Source: Sphingomonas sp. BK345 | Lineage (GTDB): Bacteria; Pseudomonadota; Alphaproteobacteria; Sphingomonadales; Sphingomonadaceae | Length of the DNA stretch: 64,000 nt | Direction: 5' to 3' | Assembly (NCBI RefSeq): GCF_014193845.1 | Contig: NZ_JACHZX010000002.1 | Span: 682,001-746,000, forward strand | Part shown: positions 58,887 to 64,000 of the stretch, in pieces | Layout: each line of letters begins with the position of its first letter | How positions within the stretch are numbered: the first letter of the stretch is position 1 | Notes under the pieces: generated by a model | Seen by the model: only the letters and a program-made list of their open reading frames with translations | What the model was told of the DNA's origin: nothing | The model's database searches: none | Position numbers and translations under genes: made by a program

Positions 58887-59792
58887 ATGAAGGGGGTTTT
58901 CGAGATCAGCGGCACGTCCCGCTACGACGACCTGATCACGGAGCGCTACCACTTCCCCCGGATCTACCTCGGTGTGGCGGAACGCTTCCTCGGCGACTGG
59001 ATCCTCTACCGGGAGACGGGGTCGGACGGAGGTCGCAAGGCCTACGTCGCGGTGGCCCGCGTGGAGCGGATCGATCCCGATCCGAACGACGCTAGCCTCT
59101 TCTACGCTAGGTTCGCCGACTTCCTCGAGCTCGACCATGCGGTGCCCTACCGGGACCGCGAGGGCCGCTTCGCCGAACGCTTCCTGCGCGAACTTCCCGT
59201 CTCGGTGGCTGGCCGCGCTCTGCGCGGCCGCTCGGTCCGCGAGATCGACGCCGCCGACTTCGTGGCGATCGTCGACGGCGGCCTCAAGCGGACCCTGGAT
59301 CCCATCAATGCCATACGTTTGGAGCTGGAGCCGCGCCTCCTCGATCCCGCGACCGAGGAGCTGATCCTCCAACCCCTGACCGAACGCCGGATTGAACAGA
59401 TGCTGGTCAACCGGAAGATCCGCGACGCCGCCTTCCGTGGTCTGGTGCTCGACGCCTACGACAGCACCTGCGCCGTGACCGGTCTGCGGATCGTCAATGG
59501 CGGGGGCAAGGCCGAGGCCCAAGCCGCGCACATCTGGTCGGTGGGCGACGGCGGGCCCGACGAGGTCCAGAACGGCATCGCCCTGTCGGCGACGGCGCAC
59601 TGGCTGTTCGACCGACACCTGATCAGCCTCGACGAATGTTTCGGGCTCCTGGTCTCCCACAACAAGGTGCCCTCCGAACTCCGCCAGCTGTTCCCGTCCG
59701 CGGGAAAGCCGATCCGACTCCCGCGGGATCCGCGCCTGCATCCCCGCCCGGAATACTCGGCCAGGCACCGCGAGCGCTTTGCCGGTGGCTGA
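58887..59792 (+). CDS. HNH endonuclease with an N-terminal PUA/EVE-like domain
   Basis: 301-residue protein. The N-terminus (YHFPRIYLGVAERFLGDWILYR, then GRKAYVAVARVERI) resembles the PUA/EVE/SRA-like modules that read modified bases. The C-terminal HNH domain has CAVTGLRI, H215 (AAHIWSV), N229 and H238. This architecture is that of modification-dependent restriction enzymes. The ATG at 58887 has GGGAGG 6 bases upstream. It overlaps the next gene by 8 bases. Confidence 0.75.
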   Translation: MKGVFEISGTSRYDDLITERYHFPRIYLGVAERFLGDWILYRETGSDGGRKAYVAVARVERIDPDPNDASLFYARFADFLELDHAVPYRDREGRFAERFLRELPVSVAGRALRGRSVREIDAADFVAIVDGGLKRTLDPINAIRLELEPRLLDPATEELILQPLTERRIEQMLVNRKIRDAAFRGLVLDAYDSTCAVTGLRIVNGGGKAEAQAAHIWSVGDGGPDEVQNGIALSATAHWLFDRHLISLDECFGLLVSHNKVPSELRQLFPSAGKPIRLPRDPRLHPRPEYSARHRERFAGG

Positions 59793-61548
59793 GGCAATCG
59801 ATGGCGCGTCCGACGGGGCGGACCCGATCGCGGCCTACGACGCGGATGCGCGGGCGCTGGCGGCGAGCTACGACCGCCTCGACCTGCTCGGCGTCTACGC
59901 GCAGGTCGAGGCGCTGCTGCGGGATCCCTCCACAGGCGCCCTCGCCCTCGACGTCGGCGCGGGATCGGGGCGTGACGCGCAGTGGCTGGCGGACCTCGGC
60001 TACGAGGTCGTCGCCGTCGAGCCGGCGGACGCTATGCGGGCAGAAGGCGCGCGGCGGCATCCCTCCGGGCGGATCCGCTGGTTGGACGACCGCTTGCCCG
60101 CGCTTGAAGCCGTGCATCGGCTTGCGCTGACGTTCGACATCATCCTCGTCGCCGGCGTCTGGCAGCATGTCTACCCCGCGCATCGGCCTCGGGCCGTCCG
60201 CAAGCTCGCGACACTGCTGAAGCCCGGCGGCCTGCTGGTCCTCACGTTGCGGGAGGGACCGCCGCCACCGGGCCGGCCGATGCATCCCGCGCCGCTGGGC
60301 GAGCTGGAGGCACTCGCGCGGTCCCATGGACTCGAGATCCTTCGCGTGGAGAGGGGCTCCGATGCGCTCGGCAGGACGGGGGTCTCCTGGACGACCGTCG
60401 TGCTGCGGATGCCCGACGATGGCGGCGGCGCGCTGCCCCTCCTGCGCGGTGTCATCCTGTCCGATGACAAGTCCTCCACCTACAAGCTGGGCCTCCTGCG
60501 GGCGGTCGCCAGGATCGCGGAATATGCGCCCGCGACCGCCGTGCCGTGCGGCGATTCCCAGGAATCGGACGCGGTGGAGGTTCCGCTGGGGCTGGTCGCG
60601 GCCAATTGGATCCGCATGTATCTGCCGCTGGTGAGGCTTGGCCTTCCGCAGGCGCCGGGGAACAGCGGTGCCGATGGTCTCGGATTCGCGAAGGCGGGCT
60701 TCAGGACGCTGGCTGCGCTCGGCTCGCCGGCTCAGGACCTCCGGCCCGGCGCCACCCATGCGGGCGACCGCGCGGCTGCCGTCAGGGCGGCCATCGGGGA
60801 GGCCGCGGCGACGATCGCGGCGATGCCGGCGTACTTCACCCGCTTCCCCAACTCGGAGCGGCGGGTGTTCGAGGCGCGCAGGAGCCGTTCGCGGGCGGCC
60901 GCGGCATCGCTGGTCCTGGATGTCCCGACGCTCCGGGGTTGGGGTGCGCTCGTCGTGCCGGGCAACGTCTGGCGTGCGATGACCCGCTACGGGGCCTGGA
61001 TCGAGCCCGTCCTCGTCGCCGAGTGGGCCCGTCTGACGCGACGCTACGCGGCTCGGATGGGCATGTCCCTGGCGCCGGGTCGGATCGAGGCGGCGCTCGA
61101 GTGGCTGGAACCGCAGCGCAGCACGGTCGCCGGCCGATCCGCGGCGCATCGTCTCATCACGGCCGGCGACACGGTGGAGTGCGTCTGGAGCGGCCGCCGC
61201 CTCTCGATGGCCAGCCTCGACGTCGACCACTGCCTGCCATGGTCCGCCTGGCCGTGCGACGATCTCTGGAACCTGATGCCGGCGGACCGGCGGGTGAACC
61301 AGCGGCAGAAGCGCGATCTCCTCCCGTCCGCTCCGCTGCTCGCCGCGTCACGCGAGCGGATCCTCGGGTGGTGGGAGCGGGCCTGGCTGGCGGATCCCGG
61401 GTTGGGAGAGGCGTTCGCCCGCGAGGCGACTGCGGCGCTGCCCGTGGGGCCGGACGCCGCACCGGCCGAAGTCTTCTCCGCGCTGGAGTGGCGCAGGTTG
61501 AGGCTGCGCCAGGACCAGCAGCTGACTGAGTGGCGTCCCGTTCTCTGA
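59785..61548 (+). CDS. SAM methyltransferase fused to an HNH endonuclease
   Basis: 587-residue fusion. The N-terminal ~190 residues form a class I methyltransferase (motif I ALDVGAGSGRDAQWL, then VAVEPA and ILVAGVWQHV); no DPPY/NPPY motif typical of DNA methyltransferases is seen. A middle region (SDDKSSTYKLGLLRAV, VPLGLVAANWIRMYLPL) is shared with a family of HNH proteins I recall. The C-terminus is HNN-type: H482, N496 and N505 (VDHCLPW, DLWNLMPADRRVNQRQK). The start is GTG 59785 or TTG 59779. Translationally coupled to the preceding HNH gene, suggesting joint action. Confidence 0.7.
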   Translation: MAEAIDGASDGADPIAAYDADARALAASYDRLDLLGVYAQVEALLRDPSTGALALDVGAGSGRDAQWLADLGYEVVAVEPADAMRAEGARRHPSGRIRWLDDRLPALEAVHRLALTFDIILVAGVWQHVYPAHRPRAVRKLATLLKPGGLLVLTLREGPPPPGRPMHPAPLGELEALARSHGLEILRVERGSDALGRTGVSWTTVVLRMPDDGGGALPLLRGVILSDDKSSTYKLGLLRAVARIAEYAPATAVPCGDSQESDAVEVPLGLVAANWIRMYLPLVRLGLPQAPGNSGADGLGFAKAGFRTLAALGSPAQDLRPGATHAGDRAAAVRAAIGEAAATIAAMPAYFTRFPNSERRVFEARRSRSRAAAASLVLDVPTLRGWGALVVPGNVWRAMTRYGAWIEPVLVAEWARLTRRYAARMGMSLAPGRIEAALEWLEPQRSTVAGRSAAHRLITAGDTVECVWSGRRLSMASLDVDHCLPWSAWPCDDLWNLMPADRRVNQRQKRDLLPSAPLLAASRERILGWWERAWLADPGLGEAFAREATAALPVGPDAAPAEVFSALEWRRLRLRQDQQLTEWRPVL

Positions 61549-61624
61549 CCGGGGCGCTCCGGCCGCGACCGGGGCTGTCGGCGCCACCTGCAAGGGGCCC
61601 GCGCCGGTCAGGGCCGCGAATGCC

Positions 61625-62020
61625 TTAGTTCTCGGCCGAGGGTGCCGAGTAGGCGGCGCTCTGCTTACGGCGGCGCTGACGGAAGATGAAGCCGCGCACG
61701 CGGACGTCCGAACCGCGCTCGGCCGCCGTGGCGAGGCGGCGCGCGATCGCGTTCGCGATGGGGACCGCCGTCAGCGGGGTCGCGAACAGGCCGGCGAGCA
61801 CCGCCAGCGGCGACATGAAGTGTAGGCCGAAGGCGATCCGCAGGAGCGCCGTGACGAGGAGGAAGATGACGGCCGAGGTGATGCCGACGAGACGCCTGCG
61901 GATCGCGAGCAGCCAGCACCAGTCCGCGGCCGCGCGGATCCAGGTGACGAGCAGGACCGGGGCGCCGAATGCCAGGAGGAGCGTGAGGGTGAGCAGGCCG
62001 AGGTCCAGCGCGGTGTTCAC
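61625..62020 (-). CDS. Small three-helix membrane protein
   Basis: 131 residues with about three hydrophobic segments (6-28, 43-65, 69-91) and a basic C-terminal tail. Its ATG overlaps the stop of the gene before it in the operon (ATGA). Unrecognised. Confidence 0.7.
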   Translation of the reverse strand: MNTALDLGLLTLTLLLAFGAPVLLVTWIRAAADWCWLLAIRRRLVGITSAVIFLLVTALLRIAFGLHFMSPLAVLAGLFATPLTAVPIANAIARRLATAAERGSDVRVRGFIFRQRRRKQSAAYSAPSAEN

Positions 62021-62847
62021 TCGACGCCCCCCTCTTCCCCGGCTTCGGCCGCGGTGCCGTCGTCGACGGCTTCCTGCTCGACCTCCTCGATCACCACGTC
62101 GGGGATGTTCTGGATGACGATGTTCCGGATCACCGCGTTGTCCAGGACGACCACGCCGCCGATCCAGTCGCGGTCATGGGTCTCGATGTGCGGGACGAGC
62201 CGGGGCTGGTCGGGCTTGCGGTGGACGACCTGGTAGACGAACCGCTCCGGGTCGGCGAGGCTGATCGACTTCAGCTCGCCGTTGTCGCCCTGGCGGATGT
62301 CGGCGACGACGCCCTGGTAGCCGATCCCGTATTCGCCGTGCGGCGTGCTGGTGAGGATGTAGGCGATCGGCTTGTAGCCGTGCCGGAGCGGCCGGACGAC
62401 GTGCTGGAAGACCCAGCCCTGGGATCGGACGTCGAACTCGTCGAACACGATGTCGAGGCCCTGCGAGGTGACCAGCTGCCAGGCCATCAGGCACTCGAAC
62501 AGCACCGTCAGCGCGAAAGCGAAGAGGGACGCGGCGGATGCCTTCGCCGAGCCCAGCGCGAGCGCGACCGCCATGTCGTAGGGGTTCGCGATGAGGGGAC
62601 CGACCGAGTGACCCGAGGCCTCCCCGAGCTGCGCCGCGGCGGCCCACCCGAGGCTGACCAGCCCGTATCCGAGGAGGTGCATCGCCAACGCGATGCCGAG
62701 TGCGGCGAAGAGGGCCGTGACCGAGGTCAGCTGAAGTTCGGGCCGCTTGGCCCCGTGGTACACGTTCTGGAAGTTCCAGCTGACGAGTGCGGTGATGCCC
62801 GGCAGGAGCAGCACGAGCCCCGCCAGAAGGGCGAGCGTGAAGTTCAA
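62017..62847 (-). CDS. Membrane protein, DUF6338-like
   Basis: 276 residues: three to four N-terminal helices, then a soluble C-terminal domain with YKPIAYILTSTPHGEYGIGYQG and an acidic tail (EEVEQEAVDDG). The pattern resembles DUF6338 proteins, which I know only as unknown-function membrane proteins. It is the second gene of a minus-strand set of three. Confidence 0.6.
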   Translation of the reverse strand: MNFTLALLAGLVLLLPGITALVSWNFQNVYHGAKRPELQLTSVTALFAALGIALAMHLLGYGLVSLGWAAAAQLGEASGHSVGPLIANPYDMAVALALGSAKASAASLFAFALTVLFECLMAWQLVTSQGLDIVFDEFDVRSQGWVFQHVVRPLRHGYKPIAYILTSTPHGEYGIGYQGVVADIRQGDNGELKSISLADPERFVYQVVHRKPDQPRLVPHIETHDRDWIGGVVVLDNAVIRNIVIQNIPDVVIEEVEQEAVDDGTAAEAGEEGGVE

Positions 62848-62856
62848 ATGCGGACG

Positions 62857-63036
62857 TTAGTCCGGGTCGCGATCGCGGCGGACGCCCCAGCGCCCGGTCG
62901 TCGCGTCGCGGGCGACCGTGCCGCCGGCCGAGTGGCGGCGCTCGTTGGCTAGGCGCACCAGCTCCTGGTAGCCTCCGACGCGCCGGGCGGCGGCTGCGGT
63001 GTCGCGCTGGTCACGACGGGTGGTGATCGTCGACAT
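62857..63036 (-). CDS. Small basic protein, first gene of the membrane-protein operon
   Basis: 59 residues (MSTITTRRDQRDTAAAARRV start, ending RWGVRRDRDPD), highly charged, 9 bases before the DUF6338-like gene. No family recognised. The upstream frame extension to 63240 is not protein-like. Confidence 0.5.
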   Translation of the reverse strand: MSTITTRRDQRDTAAAARRVGGYQELVRLANERRHSAGGTVARDATTGRWGVRRDRDPD

Positions 63037-63145
63037 GTCCTGAAGATAGGTCGCCTCGCCGGCGCCGTAAAGGACCTCCGTGCCCGGCGTTGGGAAGAAG
63101 GCTCCGTGGCTTCCGTAGGCTCCGCGGAGCGGGCATGGGGATCGG

Positions 63146-63757
63146 ATGAGCCAGGACGCATTGAGGCGCTTCGGCCGGGCCGACGCTCTGCAGTCGGCCC
63201 TGGGTCTGACGCCGGAAACAGGGTTGGGGATAGCGGCCATCGTCTCGTTCGCCGGCGCGATCGAGTATCATCTCGAGCGCGCGATCTGGCGGATGCGCGG
63301 CGTCGAGCCCAGGGGCGTCAGGCCCGACACGGATGCGCGGATGGTGTCGGACCTGATCGCGATGCTGGAGCGCGAGGCCGCGACGCGGGACGGGGAGGCG
63401 GGACGGCTGCTGCGGACGTGGTGCGCCGCCGCGCGGGCCGGCTTCACTGTGCGTCACAACATCGCGCACGGCGTGCCGGGACGGATCGGCGACACGTTGG
63501 CCTATATGCGCAACCCGCGTTGGGAGGGTGAGATGCGCAAGCGGGAGTTCGGCGACTTCTGGGCCAATCCGCACGCGCTGGATCTCGTGAGGGAGGCAAT
63601 GGCCACCCTCCTGAGGATCATCGCCGCGCTCTCCGGGGACGGCGCGGACCCGTCCGCGATTGCCACTGCGGCGGCGCTGCGCGCCGTCGGCGACGCGCGT
63701 TCCGTCCTGGGAGAGTTCGCGAGCCAAAACTACAACCCGAGCTTCGAGAAGTATTGA
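63146..63757 (+). CDS. HEPN-like protein
   Basis: 203-residue, mainly helical protein. The segment TVRHNIAHGV contains the R-x4-H motif (R103, H108) seen in HEPN RNases and toxins. AIEYHLERAIWRM fits the first helix of the fold. GGGG lies 5 bases before the ATG. It stands alone and divergent from the membrane-protein operon. Assignment rests on the motif and helical pattern only. Confidence 0.65.
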   Translation: MSQDALRRFGRADALQSALGLTPETGLGIAAIVSFAGAIEYHLERAIWRMRGVEPRGVRPDTDARMVSDLIAMLEREAATRDGEAGRLLRTWCAAARAGFTVRHNIAHGVPGRIGDTLAYMRNPRWEGEMRKREFGDFWANPHALDLVREAMATLLRIIAALSGDGADPSAIATAAALRAVGDARSVLGEFASQNYNPSFEKY

Positions 63758-63790
63758 GGCGCACGGCACCGCCGTCCTGTAGCGCGGCGC

Positions 63791-64000
63791 TCAGGTGTGC
63801 GTCGCGACGGGCAGCAGCATATAGCGCAGCGACCGCGTGGCGTCGGTCCAGGCGAACTCGTAGTCGTTCCTCAGCGTGATGGTCGGCAGCTTGGAACCGG
63901 GTGTTCGGTAGGTCATCGCCGTTCCGGCTGCGTATCGGGCGCCATGCCGGAAGTCGAAGTCAGCCGTGTCGGGCGAGTAGCCGCCCCATTCGACGTAGTG
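63791..64000 (-). CDS. Unidentified protein, C-terminal part (cut by the window edge)
   Basis: The minus frame is open from the right edge to a stop at 63791 and reads as plausible protein (WGGYSPDTADFDFRHGARY ... LRYMLLPVATHT, 69 residues). The N-terminus lies outside. Not recognised. Confidence 0.55.
   Translation of the reverse strand, partial: HYVEWGGYSPDTADFDFRHGARYAAGTAMTYRTPGSKLPTITLRNDYEFAWTDATRSLRYMLLPVATHT

Noticed and set aside
59623..61230. Minus-strand frame of 535 residues
   Set aside because: Shadow of the methyltransferase-HNH gene; no motifs.
45080..64000. DISARM, BREX or Zorya
   Set aside because: No DUF1998 (DrmB), PglZ, BrxL or ZorAB-type protein could be seen; only the helicase/PLD parts resemble DISARM.

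Overview
The window is high-GC chromosomal DNA that looks like a Sphingomonas-type alphaproteobacterium (order Sphingomonadales). The evidence is gene content, read without any database search: exosortase-A-associated acyl-CoA ligase and PLP decarboxylase, a deoxyhypusine-synthase-like polyamine enzyme, RcnB-like basic secreted proteins, OpgGH glucan synthesis, PmtA phospholipid methylation, and GC-rich intergenic inverted repeats.

Positions 1-43,865 are a dense, mostly housekeeping backbone with many 4-nt start/stop overlaps. In order: the end of an exosortase/exopolysaccharide cluster (1-2,771); an esterase and an ornithine decarboxylase / DHS-like polyamine pair (2,806-6,374); a threonine dehydratase-like gene and a small membrane protein; an alpha/beta hydrolase; an Fe-S supply operon with two tandem cysteine desulfurases and a 2Fe-2S ferredoxin (8,712-11,193); an RcnB-like protein, the 4.5S SRP RNA and opgGH (11,249-15,123); a reductase/SRPBCC operon and a Tat-exported SDR (15,570-19,226); nadE; a hybrid histidine kinase; a second RcnB-like protein; a prolyl-4-hydroxylase-like oxygenase; ctaA; rplM-rpsI; pmtA; a class III aminotransferase divergent from psd; acs; ispZ-ftsY-mtaB; a lipid kinase; hemB with two GNATs and an MFS/spermidine-synthase fusion; and a lipoprotein. 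Several intergenic gaps carry long inverted repeats.

Two identical tRNA-Arg(ACG) genes (43,866-44,072) mark a change in character. From there to the right edge (about 20 kb, continuing outside the window) the DNA looks like an accessory island rich in nucleases and helicases: an AlpA-like regulator, a WYL-domain regulator, a RecB-like/RNase-H-like/SF1 helicase fusion, a small possible ubiquitin-fold protein, a frameshifted HEPN-like gene, a tiny internally repeated protein, RmuC, a three-gene operon (DUF6361-like, PLD nuclease, SF2 helicase), an HNH nuclease, a methyltransferase-HNH fusion, a membrane-protein operon and a second HEPN-like protein. No integrase is visible.

The strongest new signal is regulatory. 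A near-palindromic site of the form TGACA-N5-TGNCA followed by CCC occurs three times in the island (46,081; 49,455; 50,490). Two copies also share flanking sequence and sit between divergent genes. One of these lies directly between the WYL regulator and the nuclease-helicase it faces. I infer a WYL-controlled antiphage-type module. The adjacent DUF6361/PLD/helicase operon and the two HNH proteins look like further defence or restriction functions.
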